The notes under the pieces were generated by a model. That model had not been told where the DNA came from, searched no databases, and saw nothing but the letters and a program-made list of their open reading frames with translations. This document shows, piece by piece, positions 1-7,526 of a stretch of 64,000 bases of DNA. The position numbers were made by a program, and so were the translations under genes. Position 1 is the stretch's first letter; each line of letters opens with the position of its first letter. The stretch comes from Roseateles_B flavus (lineage in GTDB: Bacteria; Pseudomonadota; Gammaproteobacteria; Burkholderiales; Burkholderiaceae_C), in the NCBI RefSeq assembly GCF_039872765.1, contig NZ_JBDPZC010000004.1, positions 186,001-250,000 of the forward strand, written 5' to 3'.

Positions 1-209
1 GGCCCGAAGTCCGCCGCCAGCAGTGCGGCGAAGAGATTGCCGAAGGCGCGGCGCGCCTCCTCGGCCGGTGTGCCCGGCACATAGCGGCCGGACTCGTCCA
101 GCGAGAGCTGGCCGCTGAGGTAGCAGGTGCGGTCCACGACCACGGCCTGGCTGATGGGCGAGGGCCAGTCCGGCAGGCCGGGGCCGCTGCTGATGAAGTG
201 ACGCGACAT
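1..209 (-). CDS. RidA (YjgF/YER057c/UK114) family protein, partial
   Basis: The minus-strand frame starting with ATG at 209 runs off the left edge, so only about 69 N-terminal residues are present. They begin MSRHFISSGPGLPDWPSP, followed by a Q-A-V-V-V-D segment, a Y-L-S-G-Q strand and a helix rich in Ala and Arg, the usual start of RidA-fold proteins. Classical RidA enzymes deaminate enamine/imine intermediates made by PLP enzymes. The gene begins 12 bp after the phosphopantetheinyl transferase stop and is probably the last gene seen of the TonB-receptor operon. An imine hydrolase would fit beside a locus that encodes an aminotransferase, but this is inference. The catalytic Arg region lies outside the window, so enzyme activity cannot be judged. 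Confidence 0.8.
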   Translation of the reverse strand, partial: MSRHFISSGPGLPDWPSPISQAVVVDRTCYLSGQLSLDESGRYVPGTPAEEARRAFGNLFAALLAADFG

Positions 210-221
210 GGAAGATCCCGT

Positions 222-911
222 TCAGGGTTGAGGGAAGCAGCGCGGGCGCCCCTGCAGCTGCGCGCCCGCGCGCGACTGCAGCTCGTGCAGCGTGGCGTTG
301 CGCAGCACCTGCGCGTCCGACATGACCACGGCGAGCGTGCTGCCCGGCAGGGCCAGGCCCAGCGCATGCCAGTGCTGGCCGGCGTGGTGGATGGCGGGCA
401 TGGCGGCGTCCAGCTCGTCCCAGCACAGGGCTTCGGGGGCCTGGGTGAAGCCCTCGCCCGTGGCTTTGAGCAGCGCCTCCTTGAGGGTCCACAGGCGGTA
501 GAAGGCGGCGGCGAAGTCGGCCTGGGCCAGCAGCCACTGGCGCTCGCGCGGATGGAAGACGCGCTGGGCGATGGCCAGGCCGTCCTTCAGCTCGCGGTGA
601 CTTTCAATGTCCAGCCCCACCGGCTGGTCCGCCACCGCCACGGCGATGGCATCGCCGCTGTGGCTGAGGTTGAAGTGGCAGGGCGCCGGCGCCTTCAGGG
701 CGGGTTTGCCGGCATGGCCGCTCTCGAAGCGCCAGCCCAGCGGCGCCTGCTGCGGATGGTGCTGGCTCAGCAGACAGCGCTTGAGCGTGTGCGCCTGCGC
801 GAAGGTGCGGGCCGTGCGCTGGCACAGGAAGCGCGCATGGCGGGCCTGCTCCTCGGCATCGAGCAGTGGCGGGCCGTCGGGCGGCGCGAGGGAATACCAG
901 ACATCCAGCAT
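222..911 (-). CDS. Sfp-type 4'-phosphopantetheinyl transferase
   Basis: The 229-residue protein has the three classical motifs of Sfp-type enzymes: a central F-N-L-S-H-S-G-D (about residue 80), V-G-L-D-I-E (about 98) with the Mg-binding acidic residues, and W-T-L-K-E-A-L-L-K-A-T-G-E-G (about 140). Such enzymes transfer phosphopantetheine from CoA to the serine of acyl and peptidyl carrier proteins. It sits in the TonB-receptor operon, 36 bp after the barrel gene, and is the obvious activator for the four carrier domains of the PKS and NRPS encoded at 20.7-33.3 kb. Length and motifs are normal for the family. Confidence 0.93.
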   Translation of the reverse strand: MLDVWYSLAPPDGPPLLDAEEQARHARFLCQRTARTFAQAHTLKRCLLSQHHPQQAPLGWRFESGHAGKPALKAPAPCHFNLSHSGDAIAVAVADQPVGLDIESHRELKDGLAIAQRVFHPRERQWLLAQADFAAAFYRLWTLKEALLKATGEGFTQAPEALCWDELDAAMPAIHHAGQHWHALGLALPGSTLAVVMSDAQVLRNATLHELQSRAGAQLQGRPRCFPQP

Positions 912-947
912 GGACAGTGATGGAAAAGCAAAGGGCCGGCGGGCGGT

Positions 948-2255
948 TCAGAAGTAATGGCGCACCAGCAGGCGGATCACGCGGGCCTGCGGCAGGGCGC
1001 CAAACTCGCTGAGGCCCTGGCCGCGGTGCTGCTGCCATTGTGCCGCCCAGTCCGTGCTGTCCTGGCGATAGCGGGCCTCCAGCCACAGGAGTCGGCTGTG
1101 GTCGACCTGGCTGATGCGGGCGAAGGCGTTGAGGTCCAGCCTGGGGGCCAGCGCGTCCTGCCAGCGCAGCATCAGGAAGAGACTGTCGCGGGTGGCGGGC
1201 TCCTGCTGGGCCTGGGCGGCCTGGCGGTAGGCCCCGTAGCGCAGCGGATCGCCGGTCTGCAGGGCGGACCAGTCCGCGCGGCCGGGCGCCAGGCCGTTGT
1301 GCTGCCACTCGGCCGTCAGCGTGAGCTTGCGCGAGGTGGTGCAGCTCAGCCCGGTGGCCAGCTGGGTGTGCTGGGCCACCGGCGCCTGCAGATCGCCCAG
1401 GGCCTGGGCCAGCAGCGTGCGGCTGCGGCCGGTGCTCAGCTCCAGGTGGGCCACGCAGGCCTGGTTCAGCAGGCGGGTCAGGTTGAGGCCCAGCTGGGGC
1501 GAGTGGCCCGGCTGGCCGTCGCCGTGCAGCAGCCATTGCGGGGCGAGGTCCTCGGCCCAGGCCTGTGTCCAGGCCAGCAGCCAGCGCGGGCGGCCGTTGC
1601 TGGAACCCCAGTCCGGGCTCCAGGCGCCGCTGGAGGGGGCATCGGCCAGCTTGGGCGCAAAGACACCCGTCAGCGAGCCGCCCTCCCAGACCTTCTGCAC
1701 CCGCGCCATGGCCACGCCCAGGCGGTTCTCGCGCAGGCTGGCCGGGTCGATGGCGGTGGTGTTGCGCAGGGCCTGGCGCTTGAAGTAGTCCGTGGGGTTG
1801 TAGCCGCTGGCCACGCCCAGGCGGTTGTTGATGCGGCCCAGGTCCAGCACCCATTCGGCGCTGGGCCGCTGGCTGGCGTAGAGCTCCTTGAGCGTGTTGA
1901 CGGCGCGCCGCTCGCCGGGCAGGCGCTCGGGGCCGGCGAGGTCCAGGCGGTCGGCGGCCAGCAGGCGCCAGGCCGTGGGGCCTTCGCCGCCCAGGGGCAG
2001 GTCCAGGGCGAGGTCCAGCCCCAGGCCCTGGGCGGAGCGCCAGGGGCCAGTCTCGCCGCGCAGGCGCACCTGGCGCAGGGCGGGCTCGATGCTGGCCTGC
2101 CAGGCGCGGCGCGTGGGCGCGGTCTCGGTGGGGGCGGCGTCGGCCAGGGCCAGGCCGGCGAGCTCGGCATCGGGGGGCGGCGTCGTCTGGGCCTGGGCCG
2201 GCAGGAGCAAGGCCAGCAAGGCCAGGCCCAGCGGGCCACGGAGCAAGGGCGCCAT
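948..2255 (-). CDS. Outer-membrane beta-barrel protein, partner of a LolA-like carrier
   Basis: The 435-residue product has a clear signal peptide ending at an A-Q-A-Q-type site, then alternating hydrophobic/polar strands, and ends in R-H-Y-F, the terminal aromatic expected of a Bam-assembled barrel. An internal L-G-R-I-N-N-R-L-G...Y-N-P-T-D-Y-F stretch resembles the conserved 'GR...G...NP.D' region of DUF1302-type barrels. The ATG at 2255 overlaps the stop of the preceding LolA-like gene (TGATG), so a GTG three bases upstream is less likely to be used. Pairing with a LolA-like carrier suggests that it exports or takes up a hydrophobic ligand at the outer membrane. A second barrel of similar design is at 13811-14974. 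The substrate is unknown. Confidence 0.72.
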   Translation of the reverse strand: MAPLLRGPLGLALLALLLPAQAQTTPPPDAELAGLALADAAPTETAPTRRAWQASIEPALRQVRLRGETGPWRSAQGLGLDLALDLPLGGEGPTAWRLLAADRLDLAGPERLPGERRAVNTLKELYASQRPSAEWVLDLGRINNRLGVASGYNPTDYFKRQALRNTTAIDPASLRENRLGVAMARVQKVWEGGSLTGVFAPKLADAPSSGAWSPDWGSSNGRPRWLLAWTQAWAEDLAPQWLLHGDGQPGHSPQLGLNLTRLLNQACVAHLELSTGRSRTLLAQALGDLQAPVAQHTQLATGLSCTTSRKLTLTAEWQHNGLAPGRADWSALQTGDPLRYGAYRQAAQAQQEPATRDSLFLMLRWQDALAPRLDLNAFARISQVDHSRLLWLEARYRQDSTDWAAQWQQHRGQGLSEFGALPQARVIRLLVRHYF

Positions 2256-3031
2256 CACTCGGCCTGGAAGCGCGCCATGTAGTCCCGCTGGAACCAGCTG
2301 TCGGGGATGTCGCGTGCCTGGAACTCGCCGTAGCGCATCACCGTCACCAGGGCGGGATCCAGGCCGTCGATGATGACCACCTCGGTCGGCCGCACGGCGC
2401 CCAGCTCCTCCTTGAAGCGGCGGTAGAAGGCCGTCTTCAGCAGGCGACCGCTCTCGCTGAGGAAGCGGGCCTTGATGGGGCGGTAGTTGTCACGGTCCAG
2501 CCACATCTCGATCGCGTGGTAGGTGACGTCCGGTGCCTTGGCCTCCAGCTGCAGCTTGACGGCGCGGCGGTTCTGGCGCTCGCCGTCCTGCACCTCTTCC
2601 TCCTGGGCGAGGCTGGCCTGGTAGGTCTGGGCGAAGTTGACGGTGACCACGTCACCGTTGGCGGCCTGGCCCAGCAGTCGCTGCTGCGGCGAGATGCGCA
2701 CGCTGGCCTTGCTGGCCGGGTCGTAGAACCAGAGGTCGTTGCCGGTCTTGAGCATCAGCTTGTTGGCGTCCCGCGCCGGGGCCGCGAAGCGCAGCAGGGT
2801 GCGGAACTGGCCGCCGGGCTCGGCCCGCGAATAGGCCTGCAGGGTGCTGCTGTCGCTGGCCTTGCCGCCCTTGTACTCGTTGAGGCTCACCGTGGTGACG
2901 AAGGGCTTGGCCGGGTTGCGCACGGCGTCGCTGGCGGCCAGCATCTGCTGGGCATCGAGGGCGAGGGCCCGGAGGGGGGCGAGTGCGCACAGCAGCGCGA
3001 GGCCCAGGGCGGGGGCCGGATTCTTCAGCAT
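2255..3031 (-). CDS. LolA-like outer-membrane lipoprotein-sorting family protein
   Basis: The protein has about 258 residues with a signal peptide ending near A-L-R-A-L-A. The mature part carries the LolA-like fold signature: F-V-T-T-V-S-L-N-E-Y-K-G-G-K, L-L-R-F-A-A-P-A-R-D-A-N-K, then W-F-Y-D-P-A-S-K-A-S-V-R-I-S-P-Q-Q-R, as in the 'outer membrane lipoprotein-sorting protein' family that accompanies MMPL/FtsX transporters. Such periplasmic proteins carry lipophilic cargo between membranes. An alternative ATG lies four codons upstream at 3043. It is translationally coupled to the barrel gene. No ABC gene is in this operon, so it probably works with one of the ABC units of the 37.3-13.8 kb operon. 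Confidence 0.8.
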   Translation of the reverse strand: MLKNPAPALGLALLCALAPLRALALDAQQMLAASDAVRNPAKPFVTTVSLNEYKGGKASDSSTLQAYSRAEPGGQFRTLLRFAAPARDANKLMLKTGNDLWFYDPASKASVRISPQQRLLGQAANGDVVTVNFAQTYQASLAQEEEVQDGERQNRRAVKLQLEAKAPDVTYHAIEMWLDRDNYRPIKARFLSESGRLLKTAFYRRFKEELGAVRPTEVVIIDGLDPALVTVMRYGEFQARDIPDSWFQRDYMARFQAE

Positions 3032-3146
3032 GGGTCCATCCATCAGGTCGTTGGCCGGCCCACCGGGCGCGGGCTGGCGAGCGCAGATTAGCCAAGGCGG
3101 CGCGGGCGCCCAACTGCCCTTTCGGGCATGGTGGGCGCTCTGCGGA

Positions 3147-3665
3147 TCAGGGCCGCGCCAGCCCCGCGGCGCTGCCGCCGGGCTCGCCCAGCCAGCGCTG
3201 CAGCATCTCGGCCGGCGGCGGCCCGGCCTGGGTCACCGCGGGCGCCGCCGGCTTCATCAGCACCACATAGGGCGTGACGCCGCGCCACCGCGGGTCCACC
3301 GCATGGCGCAGGGCCGCGGGCGGCGTGGCGGGATCGAAGACGAAGAGGCGGTCCGCGGGCAGGTAGGCCTCGTGGCGCAGCAGCTCGGGCCCGGCGCCGT
3401 CCATCACCACGACGATGAGCCGGGCATGGCTCTTCTGTGCACGGATGTGGCCGGACAGCTGGGCGATGACGCCCGGGCAGTGCGCGCAGTCCGTGGTGCT
3501 GAAGACCACGGCGCTGTGCCCCCTCTCGCTCTGCTGCAGGCGCGACCAGGCGGCGGCGTCCAGGGTCTCGACGCGGCTGGGGTGGGCCAGGGCGGCAAGG
3601 GGGAAGGCCAGCAGGCCTGCGCAGGCCAGGCGGCGCAGGCGGTGATCAAGGCGTGAGGCGTTCAA
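3147..3665 (-). CDS. Secreted thioredoxin-like CxxC protein
   Basis: The 172-residue protein has an N-terminal signal peptide (to about A-L-A-H, residue 28) and one C-A-H-C motif placed after a beta strand (A-V-V-F-S-T-T-D), as in TlpA/thioredoxin-fold proteins. A later V-T-P-Y-V-V-L-M segment supplies the cis-proline loop. It probably handles thiols or disulfides, or delivers metal, in the periplasm. Its start overlaps the end of the BNR-propeller gene by 20 bp, so the two are coupled. Periplasmic CxxC proteins often serve copper-site assembly; the neighbouring Cys/His-rich protein makes that plausible here, but it is not shown. Confidence 0.72.
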   Translation of the reverse strand: MNASRLDHRLRRLACAGLLAFPLAALAHPSRVETLDAAAWSRLQQSERGHSAVVFSTTDCAHCPGVIAQLSGHIRAQKSHARLIVVVMDGAGPELLRHEAYLPADRLFVFDPATPPAALRHAVDPRWRGVTPYVVLMKPAAPAVTQAGPPPAEMLQRWLGEPGGSAAGLARP

Positions 3666-4914
3666 TGCGGACTCCTTCGGTACTGCGCCAGTGGCCGTAG
3701 ATGGCCGATCCGGCCAGGAAGAGCTTGGGGTGGTCGTTGTCCTGGGTGGTACGGCCCAGCTCGCGCAGGGTGAAGCTCTGGCCGCCGTCCGCGGAGATCC
3801 AGGCGCGCCAGTGGGTGCGCTGGCCGTCGAAGGTGCGCCAGGTGATGGCCACCTGCGGGCCGCTGCTCAGCACGTCGGCATGCTCGGCGGCCTCGTCGGG
3901 CAGCAGGCGGACGTCACCCAGCGGCCGGCCCGCATCGTCCAGCCGGCCGTAGCGCACGCCGACCAGGCCGCCGCGGTCTCCGAACCACACGGCGTGGTAG
4001 CCCTGCGCCGCATCGCGGGCCAGGCCGGGGCCGTGGTGCGGGCAGCCGTCCAGGGCCCAGCGGTCAAGGGTGGCGCGCACGGGCTCGGCTTCGGGGGCCA
4101 GGTCTTGCCCCAGGTGGGTGAAGGCGTGGTCCCGCTCGTTGGGCGCATAGACGTGGCGCCACATCGCCACCACATCCCCCTGTGGCGAGGGCGCGAGGGC
4201 GATGCGGCAGCATTCGCAGGAATGGTCCGCCACACGCGTATCCGGGCCGAACGTGAGGCCGCCGTCCTCCGAGACATTGCGGTAGATCGCCGCGCCGCGG
4301 TAGGGCGCGGCCTCGCCGGTCGGGCCGGCCTTGCTGGCCTCCAGGTCGCGCTTGTCGATCCAGACGGTGTGCAGGCGGCCCTGGGTGTCGAAGGCCAGGG
4401 ACTCGAAGCGGTGCGTGATCACCTGGCGGTCCGCGTGCACGGTCACGGGCGGGGCGAAGCTGCGGCCGCCGTCGGTGGAGCGCAGCAAGCGCACCTGGGC
4501 GGTGTAGGGCTTGGCCAGGGGGCTGCTGTAGGACACCAGCATCAGGCCGCCCTTGCCGATGAGGACCTTGGGCCGGCTCTCGCCGTCCGCGGCCACGCCG
4601 TCGTCGCCGATGTCCGGCAGGCGGGGCGCGTCCCAGCTGCGGCCTTGATCCGTGCTGCGCTGCAGGGCCAGGCGGCCCTGATCGTCGAGGCCCACCATCC
4701 AGAAGCTGCCGTCCTCTGCGGCCGCGACGCTGATGGCCAGGGCGCTGCGGGCCTTGGCGGCCTTGCCGGTCTTGGACTGGCCGTGCTGCATGCCGGGCGC
4801 GTGGCCGGCGGGCTTGGCGTCCGCCGCCAGGGCGGGGGAGATGAGCGCCGAGGCCATCAGGAGGACCAGGGCGGGCAGGAGGCGTGCTGTCAGGAACGCA
4901 TGCATGGGCTTCAT
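3646..4914 (-). CDS. Exported Asp-box (BNR/sialidase-fold) protein with Cys/His clusters
   Basis: About 422 residues with a signal peptide ending near A-L-A-A-D. Four Asp-box signatures (S-T-D-Q-G-R-S-W, S-T-D-G-G-R-S-F, S-E-D-G-G-L-T-F, S-A-D-G-G-Q-S-F) define a six-bladed propeller of sialidase type. The usual sialidase catalytic Arg triad and F-R-I-P motif are not evident, so glycosidase activity is doubtful. Two unusual clusters, S-C-E-C-C-R (about residue 235) and G-C-P-H-H-G-P (about 290), could bind a thiophilic metal. A second ATG at 4905 has a better-spaced AGGA and may be the true start. It lies 13 bp after the TonB receptor gene and overlaps the thioredoxin-like gene, which suggests a role in metal or metallophore handling. 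Confidence 0.7.
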   Translation of the reverse strand: MKPMHAFLTARLLPALVLLMASALISPALAADAKPAGHAPGMQHGQSKTGKAAKARSALAISVAAAEDGSFWMVGLDDQGRLALQRSTDQGRSWDAPRLPDIGDDGVAADGESRPKVLIGKGGLMLVSYSSPLAKPYTAQVRLLRSTDGGRSFAPPVTVHADRQVITHRFESLAFDTQGRLHTVWIDKRDLEASKAGPTGEAAPYRGAAIYRNVSEDGGLTFGPDTRVADHSCECCRIALAPSPQGDVVAMWRHVYAPNERDHAFTHLGQDLAPEAEPVRATLDRWALDGCPHHGPGLARDAAQGYHAVWFGDRGGLVGVRYGRLDDAGRPLGDVRLLPDEAAEHADVLSSGPQVAITWRTFDGQRTHWRAWISADGGQSFTLRELGRTTQDNDHPKLFLAGSAIYGHWRSTEGVRIERLTP

Positions 4915-4927
4915 CCTTGGGAGGTGC

Positions 4928-7309
4928 TCACAGGCTCGCGCGCAGCTCGGTGAACAGCGTGCGGCCGGGGTAGGGGTGGGCCTGGTAGGCGCGCTGGTTG
5001 CCGAGGTTGTCGATGCCCACGGCCAGCTCCAGGCCATGGCCCAGCTGGCGGCTCAGGCGCAGGTCCAGCAGGGTGAAGGAGGAGACGCCGCCGTAGACAT
5101 CGGGGTTGACGTCGCGGTTGTAGGGATCGTTGTAGGCCCGGCCGGAGTGGCGCAGACCCAGGCTGCCCATCCACAGGGCGTCGGGGCGGTAGACCAGGCG
5201 GGCGTTGGCGCGCAGCCGGGGGATGCGGGGCCAGGTCTTGCCCTCGGACTGCGGGTCGCGCGGATTGGCCAGCACGCGGGAGCGGGCCCAGGCGGCATTG
5301 AGGTCCAGGCCGAGGCCCTTCACGAAGAGGTCGTCCACCTGCCACACGGCCTCCAGGCCGTAGGTGCGCACGCGGTCCACATTGGAGACGCGGTTGCGGG
5401 TGACGCCGCCGCTGTTGTCGGACTGGCGCAGGATGGCGTCCCGCACATCGTCCAGGAACAGCGAGATGCGCAGGCGCTGCGCGCCCCAGTCCTTCTCGCC
5501 GCTGAGTTCCCAGGCGTTGGAGCGCTCGGCGCGCAGGTTCGGGTCGCTGGTGGTCTCGCTATTGGGCGTGAGGGTGCCGTTGTAGAGCTCTTCGACATTG
5601 GGGAAGCGCACGCCGCGGCCGTAACTCAGCTTGAGCAGGGTCTCGGCGTCCCGCTGCCAGGCCAGGGAGAGCTTGGGCGAGGCGCCGGAGAGGCGTCGCG
5701 CCTCGTAGGGCATGACGCGATCCGCCATGCCCTCGGGGGCGGGCAGGCAGCGGGCCTCGGTGCCGGGCTTGCAGTCCGCGGCCTTGAGCCGCAGCAGCTG
5801 CTGCCCGTCGGTGCTGCGGAACCATTCCTGGCGCAAGCCGGCGGTGAGGCGCCAGTCGGGCTGCAGCTGCCAGCTGTCCTGGACATAGGCGGCCCGCACC
5901 TCGGTGCGACCCTGGTAACGCTGCGAAAGGGCGCCGAGGCTGCTGCGCCAGTCCGGGGCCTGGTAGCTGGGGCTGTCCAGCACATAGGCGTTGCGGTGCA
6001 GGCCGAAGACCCACTCGTGCAGGCTGGCCGCCGGGCGGTACACGGCCTGGGCCTCCAGCGTGTTCCAGCCGGTGCCATCGCGGTAGGTCCAGACGCCGGG
6101 GCCGCCCTGGCGCGCCTGGTCCTCGGCCAAGTTGGCCTGGCGGCTGAGGTCGCTGAGGATGCGGTAGTTCGAATAGACCAGAGAGCCGTTCCACTCGGCG
6201 GTGCCGCGGGTCTTGAGCGTCAGGCCCACGTGGCGGTGGCGCTCCTCCCGTTCGGAGGGGGCGAAGGCGGCGGCGGCCTTGCTGCCGTCGGGCACGTCGA
6301 AGCCGAACTGGCCATCGCTGACGCGGCCGGACCAGACGGTCGCACCCTCGCTGTCGCGCAGGAAGCTGCGGTTGCTGTTCTCGGTGCTGTTGGTCCACAG
6401 GGCCAGCATGCCGCTGGCCACCCATCGGTCGCCCAGGGGCAGTCCGGCTTTGAGCTTGAGCGTGTCCTGGCGCGTGTGGTCCACCGCACCGCTGCCGGCG
6501 CCCAGGATGGCGCGGGGCTGGCCCAGCGGGTCGGTGTCGTAGGTGATGCCGCTGACGCGCTTGTCGCCGGGCCGCGCCGGGTCGAAGCTGCCGGTCTTGC
6601 TGTTGACGCCCAGCGTGTAGTAGTTCATCGGCTGGGACTCGCTGTCCTGGCGGTTGTAGGCCGCGCTGAGCCACAGGCCGCTGTCCAGGCGGGTGCCGAC
6701 GTAGCTGGAGAACTGGTAGCCGCCGTAGCGCTCGGAGAAGCCGTAGAGCTCGAAGCGCTGGCTGTGGCCGCTCAGGCGGGCCGAGGCCTCCAGGCGGCGC
6801 GGTTCGCGCTCGGTGGTGACCACGGTGGTGCCGATGGAATTCCCGGGGTAGATGGCGGAGAAGGGGCCGTACAGCAGGTCCACCCGCGCGATGGCCTCGG
6901 GCGTGATCACGTTCCAGCGCGGGGCGTCGAAGCGGCCCAGGAAGTTGGAGATCAGGTAGCCGTCCACATAGGCCAGGCCGCGGCCGGGCTGCAGGGTGCC
7001 GAAGCTGCGGCCGCCGATCAGCGCATTGCGGTCGCCGATGTAGCGCTTGCGGATGCTGGTGTTGGGCAGGTAGCGCAGCGCGTCTTCCGGGTTGATCAGG
7101 TTCTGCTCGCGCAGCTCCTCGGCCGTGACGCTGGCGCTGTTGCTGGGCAGGTGGGCGGCCAGGCCGCTGCGCACCGCCGCGCCGGTCAGTGTGACGGGGG
7201 CGAGCTGGGCGTCGGTGCCCACGCCCTGGGCGTGCAGCGCGGTGCTGCTCAGGGCCAGCAAGGTGGCGCCTAGGCCGGCCTGCGGCCGAGCGAGTGGACG
7301 GTGCTTCAT
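4928..7309 (-). CDS. TonB-dependent outer-membrane receptor
   Basis: The 793-residue protein begins with a signal peptide (to A-L-H-A-Q) and a TonB-box-like L-A-P-V-T-L-T-G. It continues with a plug domain (V-T-A-E-E-L-R-E-Q-N-L-I-N-P-E-D-A-L-R-Y-L-P-N, then G-G-R-S-F-G), with the rest a 22-strand barrel rich in aromatic girdle residues. It ends L-F-T-E-L-R-A-S-L, lacking the usual terminal Phe. Length is typical. It heads the minus operon that also encodes the BNR protein, the thioredoxin-like protein and a LolA-like/barrel pair, and is the probable uptake receptor for the metallated product of the neighbouring biosynthetic genes. The ligand is inferred from context only. No N-terminal signalling domain is seen, so there is no sigma/anti-sigma relay. 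Confidence 0.9.
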   Translation of the reverse strand: MKHRPLARPQAGLGATLLALSSTALHAQGVGTDAQLAPVTLTGAAVRSGLAAHLPSNSASVTAEELREQNLINPEDALRYLPNTSIRKRYIGDRNALIGGRSFGTLQPGRGLAYVDGYLISNFLGRFDAPRWNVITPEAIARVDLLYGPFSAIYPGNSIGTTVVTTEREPRRLEASARLSGHSQRFELYGFSERYGGYQFSSYVGTRLDSGLWLSAAYNRQDSESQPMNYYTLGVNSKTGSFDPARPGDKRVSGITYDTDPLGQPRAILGAGSGAVDHTRQDTLKLKAGLPLGDRWVASGMLALWTNSTENSNRSFLRDSEGATVWSGRVSDGQFGFDVPDGSKAAAAFAPSEREERHRHVGLTLKTRGTAEWNGSLVYSNYRILSDLSRQANLAEDQARQGGPGVWTYRDGTGWNTLEAQAVYRPAASLHEWVFGLHRNAYVLDSPSYQAPDWRSSLGALSQRYQGRTEVRAAYVQDSWQLQPDWRLTAGLRQEWFRSTDGQQLLRLKAADCKPGTEARCLPAPEGMADRVMPYEARRLSGASPKLSLAWQRDAETLLKLSYGRGVRFPNVEELYNGTLTPNSETTSDPNLRAERSNAWELSGEKDWGAQRLRISLFLDDVRDAILRQSDNSGGVTRNRVSNVDRVRTYGLEAVWQVDDLFVKGLGLDLNAAWARSRVLANPRDPQSEGKTWPRIPRLRANARLVYRPDALWMGSLGLRHSGRAYNDPYNRDVNPDVYGGVSSFTLLDLRLSRQLGHGLELAVGIDNLGNQRAYQAHPYPGRTLFTELRASL

Positions 7310-7526
7310 GAGCGTGCGGAGGCCTGATGAGGACGAGCATCCCCGGCGTCAGCGCCGACGGGACGTGCGGGCCGCTCTGGGTCGGAGCGATGGGTCGGCA
7401 TGGTAGTGAGGACCTTCCCAATGTGGATAAGCCTGCTCGCGTCTTTGTCCTTTCGGACAGGCCTTGCCGCGCGCCGCAAGGCCCTGGCCTTGTGCATAGT
7501 GCGGGCCTGCCCATCGAGGAGGTCCC
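7310..7526. promoter_or_regulatory. Divergent intergenic region with two adjacent inverted repeats
   Basis: This 217-bp gap separates the TonB-receptor operon (minus) from the ThDP/reductase-aminotransferase operon (plus) and must hold both promoters. Two inverted repeats lie next to each other: TGTCC-tttc-GGACA at 7446-7459, and GCCTTGC with GCAAGGC (arms 7461-7467 and 7476-7482, 8-nt spacer). A GAGGAGGT ribosome-binding site precedes the ATG at 7527. The repeats are good candidates for binding sites of a shared regulator. No convincing -35/-10 pair, CueR/MerR box or Fur box could be assigned by eye. Confidence 0.45.

Noticed and set aside
3646..4914. True sialidase
   Set aside because: Asp boxes are present, but the catalytic Arg triad and F-R-I-P motif are not apparent, and context is metal uptake rather than sugar metabolism.
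7410..7440. CueR-type copper operator at GACCTTCCC
   Set aside because: Only the left half resembles a CueR box; no matching inverted half lies at the right distance.
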